Positions 32,291 through 39,951 of a stretch of DNA of 64,000 nucleotides are shown here, one piece after another (the stretch's first letter is position 1; every line of letters starts with the position of its first letter). The stretch is taken from NCBI GenBank assembly GCA_022820485.1, contig JAJEFJ010000096.1, forward strand, positions 62,001 through 126,000. Reading direction: 5' to 3'. Below the pieces are notes generated by a model. The model was not told the origin of the DNA, searched no databases, and saw only the letters and a list, made by a program, of their open reading frames with translations. A program made the translations under genes and the position numbers. This DNA is from Candidatus Latescibacterota bacterium (lineage in GTDB: Bacteria > Latescibacterota > UBA2968 > UBA8231).

Positions 32291-35275
32291 GTGCGCCATA
32301 TCTTCCTTTTCCTCCTTTTTGCAGTGCCGCTGTGGAGCCAAGACCTCTCCATCGCGCCAGCCAAACCCGACGGTCCTCCTAACATAGAAAGCGCGTTGTG
32401 GGAACAGGCCGCGCCCTCAGCGGCCAAGCTGACCCACGCCGCAGACGACTCAGATGTAGTCGTCATTTTGGTGCCCGCAGCGGGTGCGGCAGGCACCATT
32501 GACACTACGACGTTTGCTGCCCTCGGCGTCGAGATCTTGGCCCGGTCCAAAAGCCTGATGCGCGTGTCCGTACCGGCTGCATCGCTGCGGGTGGTGTCTG
32601 AGTTGCCGAGTGTGGCCTTTGTCCGCAGGCCCCGCCGTCCGCACGCGCAACAGACTGTTAGCGAAGGTTTAGCGCTCATGCGTGCGCTCGAAAAACACGC
32701 TGCTGGCGCGAAGGGCCAAGGAGTCAAGGTGGCGGTTATCGACGGGGGATTTAAGGGGGCCGATGACTTGCCCGAAGACATGCCGGAACGTTGGTGGCAA
32801 CGCGATTATACGTACACAGGGATATACGCTGGCACGGACGCCCACGGCACGGCGTGTGCCGAGATTGTCCACGATGTGGCCCCAGCAGCCGAGCTCTATC
32901 TGTACAAAGTCGCGGATATAGTGGACTTGGAGAATGCCAAAGACCGCTGCATGCAAAACGGAGTCGCCATAGTAAACCACTCGGCGACTTGGGTGGGCGA
33001 AGGCTTTGGGGACGGGCGCGGGCTCGTCTGCGACATCGTAAATGACGCGGCCGACAACGGCATTCTCTGGGTCAACGCCGTCGGCAACTACGCCCCAAAG
33101 CACTACGCGAGTTTTTGGCGCGATAGCGATGATGACAATCGGCACGATTTTGCCGCTGGCGACGACGCAGTGAATTTTGTCGCTGAAATCGGCGACACCA
33201 TCAGGGTAACGCTGACTTGGGACGATTGGCCCACTACCACGGCGGACTACGACCTATATCTCTACCATCAAGATCAGTTCGGCAACATCAAAGAAGTGAG
33301 CAAAAGCACGGATGTGCAGGGAGAGGGCGGTGCGCCGGTGGAGTTTATCGAATACTTTGCCGGGCGAGCGGGTACCTATGGCATTTCCGTCGTCCGCGTC
33401 GGCGAGGCCGAGCCTAAGGAACTGCGCGTGTGGTCTTGGCACCACGACATCGAATATCCGGTTCCGGCTAGCAGCTTGGGGATTCCGTCGGACGCACGCG
33501 GCTCGCTGAGCGTTGGGGCGATCCATCAAGACCAGTGGGAATTGGGAATAGTGGCAAGGTACAGCTCGCGCGGCCCCACTGCCGATGGCCGCATCAAGCC
33601 CGACCTTGTCGCGCCTTCGGGCGTGACAACGGCTTCTTATGGTGTGGAGAGGTTGTTGTTTGGGGGGACGTCGGCTGCGACTCCCCACGTGGCTGGTGCC
33701 GCCGCCCTGCTCAAATCGGCCAATCCGTCGCTCTCGCGCGACGATCTGTGGCAGGCTCTCGTCGAGGCCACCGTCGATGTGGGGGCACCGGGCAAGGACG
33801 ACAGCACGGGATACGGCAAACTCGTGCTGTCGGTGCCCGCGCCGCAAATTGCCAGCGTCTCGCCTAGCCGCGTTCAATACGGTCGAACAGTTACCATCGT
33901 CGGCGAGGGATTCGGCGATACCAAAGGGACGGGCAAAGTAGTCTTTTTCGCAGACAAGGAGCCGAGTGATTCCGACTATCTCGCTTGGAGCGATGGGCAG
34001 ATTCAAGTGCGCGTGCCGACTGGTGTCCGCACCGGCACGGTGCAAGTAATAACCGGCGGCGGCAGCGACAGTGCACAGGTGGTCGTCGCGTCGCCTTACA
34101 TTGATGCGATCACCAATCACACGCGCACGGGTGCGGGGGCCAAGACCGACGATCTCATACAAATTGACGGAGACAATTTCGGCCTCTCGCGGGACAGCAG
34201 TTCCGCGTGGATTGATTCGGTCGCGGTGTCTTCGTTTGAGACTTGGTCGGATCAGACGATACGGTTCCGCGTTCCGCTCAATGCGCCTTCGGGCGACGTA
34301 ACTGTTGTGACTACTGAAGGCACTAGCAATGCCGTCCGCTTGGAAATCACCAGTCCGTACTTGGTGCAACTTTCGCCACCACAAGTACAGACCGGCGAGT
34401 ACCTGACGCTGACTGGCGGCAACTTTGGCCAGGAGCGTGGCACGGGGTACGTGTTGTTTAACCCTAATGTGCAAGCGGCGGCGGACGGTTATGCGGTCTG
34501 GTCTAGTGGCATCATCGTCGTCCGCGTTCCGTCCGAGGCCCGCAGTGGTGGGGTGCGGGTTTTTACTGCTGATGGGGTCACTGGGGCCGCGCAAGTGGAG
34601 ATTGGCGGCGAGTGGATAGAGCCGCTGCCGAGTAGTGGAATTTTCGGTTACAGCCCGCCTGCGGTTAGCAAAAATCCCAAGAGCGTCAAGTTTGGTTTTG
34701 AGGGCATCAATCGCGATGTCCTGTGTCAATTTTCGACTAAGGAAATAAGCGACAACGAGGTCGTCATTTTCCTCAACGAACAGAGGTATGCGGATCTCAT
34801 AGCTGGGGAGGACTGGCGGACTTGGTATCTCGTCCTCGATGAGGCACACCTCCAGTCTGGGCAAAACGTCATCGAGTTTCGCAACATCATCAACCAAGAT
34901 CGCGCGGCATCCTTCGTCCGTTGGCAGTTGAAGGATGTGGCGTTGTGGAAGCCGTTTAGTGCCAAGCTCGCTGCGGGGACGCGGCTTTTGTCCAAGCTGC
35001 CGGATGGTTTGGGCGATCCCTTTCCCACGCCGTTCAATGCGGCGGTTACTATTCCTTTCACCGTCGCTGCCGCCGGTCCCGTGCGGCTTGCCGTCTATAA
35101 TTTGATGGGGCAGCAGGTTCGCGTGTTGGCCGATGGCTGGGCGGATGCTGGCGCGCATCACGTGCGTTGGGACGGTCGCACGGCGGCGGGTGCGGAGGCG
35201 GCTTCGGGGGTTTATTGGGCGGTGCTGCACGCAGGCGGTGTCGTTCAAACGGCCAAATTGGCGTTGATTCGCTGA
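32291..35275 (+). CDS. Secreted subtilisin-like serine protease with IPT/TIG domains and FlgD-like C-terminus
   Basis: S8 peptidase with a signal peptide (about residues 1-16), a propeptide-like region (55-125), and the catalytic triad Asp151 (VAVIDGGF), His185 (DAHGTACAE) and Ser461 (GGTSAATPHVAGAAAL), plus the oxyanion Asn in WVNAVGN. A jelly-roll-like insert (about 300-385, DYDLYLYHQD) lies between His and Ser. Three IPT/TIG Ig-like domains follow (about 515-775), then a conserved domain of unknown type (780-895) and a FlgD-like Ig module ending in GVYWAVLHAGG. The module probably directs outer-membrane export or attachment. GTG start; 5 bp after the Tat reductase. A paralogue follows. Confidence 0.88.
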   Translation: MRHIFLFLLFAVPLWSQDLSIAPAKPDGPPNIESALWEQAAPSAAKLTHAADDSDVVVILVPAAGAAGTIDTTTFAALGVEILARSKSLMRVSVPAASLRVVSELPSVAFVRRPRRPHAQQTVSEGLALMRALEKHAAGAKGQGVKVAVIDGGFKGADDLPEDMPERWWQRDYTYTGIYAGTDAHGTACAEIVHDVAPAAELYLYKVADIVDLENAKDRCMQNGVAIVNHSATWVGEGFGDGRGLVCDIVNDAADNGILWVNAVGNYAPKHYASFWRDSDDDNRHDFAAGDDAVNFVAEIGDTIRVTLTWDDWPTTTADYDLYLYHQDQFGNIKEVSKSTDVQGEGGAPVEFIEYFAGRAGTYGISVVRVGEAEPKELRVWSWHHDIEYPVPASSLGIPSDARGSLSVGAIHQDQWELGIVARYSSRGPTADGRIKPDLVAPSGVTTASYGVERLLFGGTSAATPHVAGAAALLKSANPSLSRDDLWQALVEATVDVGAPGKDDSTGYGKLVLSVPAPQIASVSPSRVQYGRTVTIVGEGFGDTKGTGKVVFFADKEPSDSDYLAWSDGQIQVRVPTGVRTGTVQVITGGGSDSAQVVVASPYIDAITNHTRTGAGAKTDDLIQIDGDNFGLSRDSSSAWIDSVAVSSFETWSDQTIRFRVPLNAPSGDVTVVTTEGTSNAVRLEITSPYLVQLSPPQVQTGEYLTLTGGNFGQERGTGYVLFNPNVQAAADGYAVWSSGIIVVRVPSEARSGGVRVFTADGVTGAAQVEIGGEWIEPLPSSGIFGYSPPAVSKNPKSVKFGFEGINRDVLCQFSTKEISDNEVVIFLNEQRYADLIAGEDWRTWYLVLDEAHLQSGQNVIEFRNIINQDRAASFVRWQLKDVALWKPFSAKLAAGTRLLSKLPDGLGDPFPTPFNAAVTIPFTVAAAGPVRLAVYNLMGQQVRVLADGWADAGAHHVRWDGRTAAGAEAASGVYWAVLHAGGVVQTAKLALIR

Positions 35276-35288
35276 GCAGTTCCGGCCC

Positions 35289-35316
35289 TTGACGGCTCGA
35301 TTTGAGGGCGTATTAT
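35289..35316 (+). promoter_or_regulatory. Sigma-70-like promoter of the second subtilase gene
   Basis: TTGACG (35289-35294), 16-bp spacer, TATTAT (35311-35316). The expected start near 35323 gives a leader of about 65 nt before the GTG at 35389. It lies in the 113-bp gap between the two paralogues, so the second copy can be expressed independently. Confidence 0.55.
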
Positions 35317-35388
35317 AAGCCGCTGCCAATTCGTATTAGTGGGCATCCCACCTACTAGCGACACTCATCCTCAAAGCATGGAGCGACA

Positions 35389-38300
35389 GTGAAATCAATT
35401 AATCGTTGTAGAATTATGACCGCCCTTTTCTTGGGCGTCCTTGGCTATGTACCTCTTTGGGGACAGAATCTGAATTTTACACCGGACAGGCCCGACGGCC
35501 CGGCCAAGATACAGAGTGCGTTGTGGGATTTGGCAACGCCGGGAGCGGCCAAGCCGACTCGCGATGTGCAGGATACGGTCGTCGTCATCTTGGTCCCACA
35601 TCTTGGCCAAGCGTCGGCTTCGATTGATACGTCGTCGTTGGCGGCTCTTGGGGGGCGGGTTCTGGCGCAGTCCAAGAGCTTGATGCGGGTTTCGGTTCCG
35701 GCGTCGTCGTTGCTGGCGGTTTCGGAATTGCCGGGGGTGCGCTTTGTCCGCAGGCCGCATCGGCCGCATTCCCAGACGACGATCAGCGAAGGAGTGTCCC
35801 GCATCAGGGCGTTGGCTAATCATTCGGCGGGTGTGAAAGGAGAAGGGGTCAAGGTAGCCATCATCGACGGAGGATTTAAGGGAGCGGACGAACTGTCTGG
35901 AGACATGCCAGCGCGTTGGCGATACCGCGACTATACGGGCGAGGGGATATACGCCGGAGAGGAAGTACACGGAACGGCGTGTGCCGAGATCGTCCATGAT
36001 GTAGCCCCAGAAGCCGAACTCACGCTTCTGAAAACGGACGATCTGGTTGACTTGGAGAATGCTAAAGACTTTTGCATTCGGGAGGAGATTGACATAATCA
36101 ATCATTCCATCGGCTGGTTTGGAACGGGTATTGGCGATGGGCGCGGGTTGGCCTGCGACATTGTAAATGACGCCGCCGATAAGGGCATTCTTTGGGTAAA
36201 CGCAGCGGGCAATGACGCAAAGAGTCATTACGACGGTTTCTGGTCTGATAGCGATGATGACGGTTGGCAAAATTTTAGCGGTGAAGACGAGGTGCTAGCG
36301 TTTGAAGCAGAGCAAGGGGATGAGATAAGTATTTTCTTGACGTGGAATGATTGGCCTAGCTCCCGTGAGAACTACGACTTGTACCTCGATTTTGTAAATT
36401 CCTCCGGCGATTTAGAAACCGTCGCCGAAAGCACTGATCGTCAAAATATCTCCGGGGGCGAACCTGTAGAATCAATCGAATACAAGGTAGAGAGATCGGG
36501 AGAGTATGGAATTTCTGTTCGCAGCGAGGACGCTCGGCCCAGAAGGCTAAAAATATGGTCGCTTGGGCACGATTTTGCAGAGTATGCGGTCGCGGAGAAC
36601 AGTATCGGGAGTCCCGCGGACGCCAGAGGGGCTATGAGCGTCGGGGCAATCCGTCATAGAAATTGGAACGCTGGCCGGATTGATGACTATAGCTCGCGAG
36701 GGCCTACAACCGATGGACGCATTAAACCCGAACTCGTTGCCCCTACTGGAGTATCGACGGTTTCTCATGCGCCTTACATCTTTGACGGGACCTCCTTTGC
36801 TGCACCCCACGTCGCTGGCGCGGCGGCCCTGATCAAGTCGGCCAATCCATCGTACTCGCGCTCTCAATTGTGGGATGCGCTTATTGAGGCAACGGTTGAT
36901 ATAGGACCTCGGGGAAGGGACAATGACAGCGGATACGGCAAACTCGTGCTGCCGATTATGCAAGTTCAAGCTAATCGCAGTCCTCAAATCACGTCTGTCT
37001 CTCCCCGCCAAGCGCAGCACAATCAAACCGTGACCATCACCGGCAGCAACTTCGGCTCATCTCAGGGAAGCAGTTCGGTGTGGGTTGGCTCGATAAGAGT
37101 CTCTTCGTTCTCCTCTTGGTCGAGCACGACAATCCGGTTTCGCGTTCCCACGAATATGCGTTCGGGCAATGTCACCGTCCGTACTGCCGAGGGAACGAGC
37201 AATGCCGTCCGCTTGGAGATAATGAGCGGTCCCTACTTGAGCAGCGTTTCGCCGACTAGGGTCAAATCCGGCGACCGACTGACGCTGACCGGGTCCAATT
37301 TCGGTCGCACTCGGGGCAGCAGTTACGTTTTGTTCACGCCCAACGTCTGGCCGACAGCTAGCAGCGATTACGTGAGTTGGAGCGATAGCCGAATCGTGGT
37401 CAAGGTTCCGGCTAGAGCGCAAAGCGGAGACGTGCAGGTCGTTACAGGGACTGGATCTTCCGGGACCAAGCGTATTGTGGTCGAGTCCGCCTCTCTTCCT
37501 CGAATCACGTCTGTCTCTCCCCGCCAAGTGCAGTACAATCAGGTCGTGACCGTCACCGGAAGCAACTTCGGAGCGTCGCGGGGCAGCAGTACCATGCGAA
37601 TTGGCTCGATAGCGCTCCCTTCCTCTGCGTTGGCTAGTTGGTCGAATACCCGCATCCGGTTTCGCGTTCCCACGAATGTGCGCTCTGGCAATGTCACCGT
37701 CCGCACTTCGGCAGGAACGAGTAACGCCATCGGCTTGGGGATAACAAGCCCCTACTTGGCCAGTGTTTCTCCGAGCAGAGTCAAGCCCGGAGACCGCCTG
37801 ACATTGACCGGAGCCAATTTCAGGAGTAGCCGGGGGAGTGGTTATGTCCTGTTCACGCCCAACGTCTGGCCGACAGCTAGCAGCGATTACGTGACTTGGA
37901 GCGATAGCCGAATCGTGGTCAAGGTTCCGGCTGGGGCGCAAAGCGGAGACGTGAAGGTCATTACAGGGGGCGGAACTTCTGGGACTAAACGCATTATTGT
38001 TGAAGGCGATGAAGGCGATGAAGGCGAAGTGGTGGAGTCACTGCCGAGTACAGGACTTTTCGGCTACAGTCCGCCCACAGTTACCAAAAATCCCAAGAGC
38101 GTCAAGTTCGGCTTTGATGAGAAAACCAATTCCAGTATCGCGTGTTATTTTTCGGTAAAGGAAATGAGCGATGGTGAAGTCACCATCTTTTTAAACGAAT
38201 GGTCTTATAGCGGGATCCCAGAGAGCGAGGATTGGACGAGTTGGTATCTCGTCTTGGACAGAGCAGACCTGCGTTCTGGCACAAACATTATCGAGTTCCG

Positions 38301-38706
38301 CAATATCTTCAACGAAAACCGCACCTCATCTTTTCATCGCTGGCAGTTGAAGGCTGTGTGGGTGGGAGAACCGCCTAGTGCCAAGCCCATCGCCGGGACG
38401 CGGCTCCTGTCCGAGTTACCGAATGATTTGGCGTCCGGCCTAGGCGATCCCTTTCCCACGCCGTTCAACGCCGAAGTGACCATTCCCTTTGTTCTTGCCG
38501 AGGCCGGTCCCGTGCGGCTTGTCGTCTATAATTTGATGGGACAGCAGGTTCGCGTGTTGGCCGATAGTTGGGCGGCTGCCGGGGAGCACCGCGTGCGCTG
38601 GGATGGCCGCACGGCGGCGGGGGCAGAGGCTGCTTCCGGGGTCTATTGGGCCGTGCTGCACGCTGGCGAGATCGTCCAAACGGCCAAGTTGGCGTTGATT
38701 CGCTGA
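35389..38706 (+). CDS. Secreted subtilisin-like serine protease, paralogue with four IPT/TIG domains
   Basis: Same architecture as the preceding gene and clearly its tandem paralogue. Signal peptide at about residues 8-26; propeptide-like region; catalytic Asp160 (VAIIDGGFKGAD), His194 (EVHGTACAEIVHD), oxyanion Asn in WVNAAGND, and Ser469 (FDGTSFAAPHVAGAAAL). It has four IPT/TIG domains (about 525-875) against three in its sister, the extra one due to an internal duplication. The shared domain beginning SLPSTGLFGYSPPTVTKNPK follows, then an acidic Gly-Asp-Glu linker lies just before it and the FlgD-like module ends the protein. The start is GTG 35389, with an ATG at 35416 as alternative. Confidence 0.88.
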   Translation: MKSINRCRIMTALFLGVLGYVPLWGQNLNFTPDRPDGPAKIQSALWDLATPGAAKPTRDVQDTVVVILVPHLGQASASIDTSSLAALGGRVLAQSKSLMRVSVPASSLLAVSELPGVRFVRRPHRPHSQTTISEGVSRIRALANHSAGVKGEGVKVAIIDGGFKGADELSGDMPARWRYRDYTGEGIYAGEEVHGTACAEIVHDVAPEAELTLLKTDDLVDLENAKDFCIREEIDIINHSIGWFGTGIGDGRGLACDIVNDAADKGILWVNAAGNDAKSHYDGFWSDSDDDGWQNFSGEDEVLAFEAEQGDEISIFLTWNDWPSSRENYDLYLDFVNSSGDLETVAESTDRQNISGGEPVESIEYKVERSGEYGISVRSEDARPRRLKIWSLGHDFAEYAVAENSIGSPADARGAMSVGAIRHRNWNAGRIDDYSSRGPTTDGRIKPELVAPTGVSTVSHAPYIFDGTSFAAPHVAGAAALIKSANPSYSRSQLWDALIEATVDIGPRGRDNDSGYGKLVLPIMQVQANRSPQITSVSPRQAQHNQTVTITGSNFGSSQGSSSVWVGSIRVSSFSSWSSTTIRFRVPTNMRSGNVTVRTAEGTSNAVRLEIMSGPYLSSVSPTRVKSGDRLTLTGSNFGRTRGSSYVLFTPNVWPTASSDYVSWSDSRIVVKVPARAQSGDVQVVTGTGSSGTKRIVVESASLPRITSVSPRQVQYNQVVTVTGSNFGASRGSSTMRIGSIALPSSALASWSNTRIRFRVPTNVRSGNVTVRTSAGTSNAIGLGITSPYLASVSPSRVKPGDRLTLTGANFRSSRGSGYVLFTPNVWPTASSDYVTWSDSRIVVKVPAGAQSGDVKVITGGGTSGTKRIIVEGDEGDEGEVVESLPSTGLFGYSPPTVTKNPKSVKFGFDEKTNSSIACYFSVKEMSDGEVTIFLNEWSYSGIPESEDWTSWYLVLDRADLRSGTNIIEFRNIFNENRTSSFHRWQLKAVWVGEPPSAKPIAGTRLLSELPNDLASGLGDPFPTPFNAEVTIPFVLAEAGPVRLVVYNLMGQQVRVLADSWAAAGEHRVRWDGRTAAGAEAASGVYWAVLHAGEIVQTAKLALIR
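37332..37953 (+). repeat. Duplicated IPT/TIG segment inside the second subtilase
   Basis: 37332-37434 and 37851-37953 are near-identical direct copies offset by 519 bases (173 codons), differing at only a few positions. They encode the end of the second and fourth IPT/TIG domains. The wider 37000-38000 region is a two-domain unit duplicated in frame, which explains the extra domains relative to the paralogue at 32291. Confidence 0.8.
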
Positions 38707-38739
38707 GCCGAATCATTGTCGTCGCCAAGAGGACTTGGG

Positions 38740-38770
38740 TTGACAACGTGCAATCGCTTTATGTTAAACT
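38740..38770 (+). promoter_or_regulatory. Candidate promoter for the Panacea antitoxin operon
   Basis: TTGACA (38740-38745) followed at a long 19-bp spacing by TAAACT (38765-38770); TATGTT at 38760 is an alternative -10 with too short a spacer. The gene start at 38831 has a very good AGAGGAGA ribosome binding site at 38817-38824. Confidence 0.4.
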
Positions 38771-38830
38771 AGAGAGACGATCTACTAAACGATTCTTGAA
38801 TCTCCCAATAGCCCTAAAGAGGAGATAATC

Positions 38831-39391
38831 ATGTTCAACGAGGAAAAGGCCACTGAACTGGCTGCCTGCATTCTGTCGTGGGGCGGCTCAATGAAGTTTA
38901 TCAAGCTGCTCAAACTCATCTACCTAGCCGATCGCGAAGCGCTGGACCGAGAAGGGCATAGCATCTCCACTGATCGCTGGGTATCGATGAAACACGGCCC
39001 GGTGCCCATTCAGACGTACAATCTGATACACCAAGAAGACGACCCCGATCGCCATCCTGTGTGGAATCAGTACATTGAGAACCAAGCAGATTACTGCATC
39101 GGTCTGAAGAAAGAGATGGGAATAAACCACCTGTCTGAAGCGGAATGGGCGATCGCCGAGGATGTCTGGAAGCAATACGGCCATCTACTTCCTTGGGGTT
39201 CCAATGGTCTCGTCGAGCTTACTCACCGCCTCCCCGAGTGGGAAAATCCCGCAGAAAATCCGCAGGGGCCCCAAGCGACACCCATCCCTGTCCGACGCAT
39301 TCTGCTCGCCTTGAAGAAGAGCGACGAGGAAATCCAAGCTATCTTGGATCTGGAACAGACGGACGCTTGGCTGGATAGGATCTTCGCGTGA
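38831..39391 (+). CDS. Panacea-domain (DUF4065/SocA-like) antitoxin
   Basis: DUF4065 proteins such as SocA and the Panacea antitoxins neutralise many unrelated toxins. The family core is visible: ATELAACILSWGGSMKFIKLLKLIYLADREAL, then DRWVSMKHGPVPIQTYNLI (consensus a..yGPv...vy), all within residues 5-70. The C-terminal part (about 95-186) is less conserved. Length 186 aa. An AGAGGAGA Shine-Dalgarno precedes the ATG. Its TGA overlaps a GTG (39388) that begins the next frame, so the downstream gene was designed to be coupled; that gene, the expected toxin or partner, is interrupted by an amber codon. Confidence 0.8.
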   Translation: MFNEEKATELAACILSWGGSMKFIKLLKLIYLADREALDREGHSISTDRWVSMKHGPVPIQTYNLIHQEDDPDRHPVWNQYIENQADYCIGLKKEMGINHLSEAEWAIAEDVWKQYGHLLPWGSNGLVELTHRLPEWENPAENPQGPQATPIPVRRILLALKKSDEEIQAILDLEQTDAWLDRIFA

Positions 39392-39738
39392 TACGGGCCG
39401 GCACCGTCGTCTAGTCGAATGTTGCACCCTACCACCACTTCATCGTTTTGACTAGTCCCAACGCGGCCGGTGAAGTCCTCTTTGTCACCTGTTCAGATGC
39501 ACGGCATTTTCCATTTGAGCCGGTGCGCTTACACGAGGGCGATCATCCGTTTGTCATTAAAGAAACGGTCTTAGTTATCCATAAGACGCGCCGAGTCGCG
39601 GTCGCAAAAATCGCCAGCAATGTCCCACGTTATTTTGCACTACGGCCCCCTCTGGACGTGGCCGTGCTTCAACGCCTTCAAGCCGAAGCCAAAGCGTCGG
39701 GTCGCCTTCCGCCCGCTTGGATAGACGATCTGCCATAA
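39388..39738 (+). pseudogene. Panacea partner gene with in-frame amber codon at position 9
   Basis: The frame begins with GTG 39388, overlapping the antitoxin stop by 4 bp, and reads MIRAGTVV, then TAG (39412-39414), then SNVAPYHHFIVLTSPNAAGE and on to 39738. Homology-like features lie on both sides of the TAG: the AGTVV strand before it and YHHFIVLTSP after it, with the later GDHPFVIKETVLV segment. This looks like a small beta-rich family (about 110 aa) I recall as uncharacterised, with HHxxVVL and GDHPFI-type motifs. A conventional start at TTG 39448 would cut off the YHHFIV strand. Either the toxin is inactivated by a nonsense mutation, or the amber codon is read through, or it is a sequence error. 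Confidence 0.6.
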
Positions 39739-39756
39739 ACCGTATTTCCTGCACAG

Positions 39757-39784
39757 CTTGACAGCGTAAAGACTCGCCTTTACT
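39757..39784 (+). promoter_or_regulatory. trp operon promoter
   Basis: Consensus TTGACA (39757-39762), 16-bp spacer, TTTACT (39779-39784). The expected start near 39791 lies only about 5 nt before the leader peptide ATG at 39796, so the leader would be translated almost leaderless. The placement directly upstream of the attenuator supports it. Confidence 0.6.
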
Positions 39785-39795
39785 TTCTGCCCGTT

Positions 39796-39876
39796 ATGAA
39801 TTCTTCGCCTCACATTCGTCGCTGGTGGCGCGCTTGGTATTCCCCGAGCAGGGAGAGAGGTGCGTCCATCTGCTAG
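39796..39876 (+). CDS. trpL: trp leader peptide
   Basis: A 26-residue frame, MNSSPHIRRWWRAWYSPSRE and six more residues, ending in TAG at 39874-39876. It has Trp codons at 39823-39825, 39826-39828 and 39835-39837: three in a five-residue window. Trp is otherwise rare, and the frame sits between a consensus promoter and an intrinsic terminator just ahead of trpEG, so it fits a transcription-attenuation leader. Ribosome stalling at these codons when Trp-tRNA is scarce would free the segment 39862-39867 for the antiterminator. There is no Shine-Dalgarno, in line with a transcript start only a few bases upstream. Confidence 0.8.
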   Translation: MNSSPHIRRWWRAWYSPSRERGASIC

Positions 39877-39902
39877 ACTGCGACGAGATGAATTTTCAAT
39901 CC

Positions 39903-39935
39903 AACGCGGACGCCCTCGGGTGTCCGCGTTTTTTT
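39903..39935 (+). terminator. trp attenuator terminator hairpin with alternative antiterminator
   Basis: The arms 39903-39914 and 39919-39930 pair over about 12 bp (one G-T wobble) around a CTCG loop, and a run of seven T follows (39929-39935). An alternative pairing exists: GCGTCC (39862-39867) with GGACGC (39908-39913), which would destroy the terminator. The same upstream segment can also pair with TGGCGC (39826-39831) in the Trp codon region through a one-base bulge. This is the classic 1:2, 2:3, 3:4 layout. Confidence 0.85.
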
Positions 39936-39951
39936 GTACTTGGAGAACGAT

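Noticed and set aside
35280..35310. Possible terminator after the first subtilase
   Set aside because: Only a 5-bp stem with a 15-nt loop and no T tract; the stretch is better explained by the promoter of the next gene.
33254..35329. Long minus-strand frame of 691 codons opposite the first subtilase
   Set aside because: It is antisense to a clear protease, is rich in Arg, has no domain pattern and no ribosome binding site. High GC leaves long open frames on the opposite strand.
39765..39783. Small hairpin in the trp promoter region
   Set aside because: Five or six weak pairs within the promoter spacer; likely chance.
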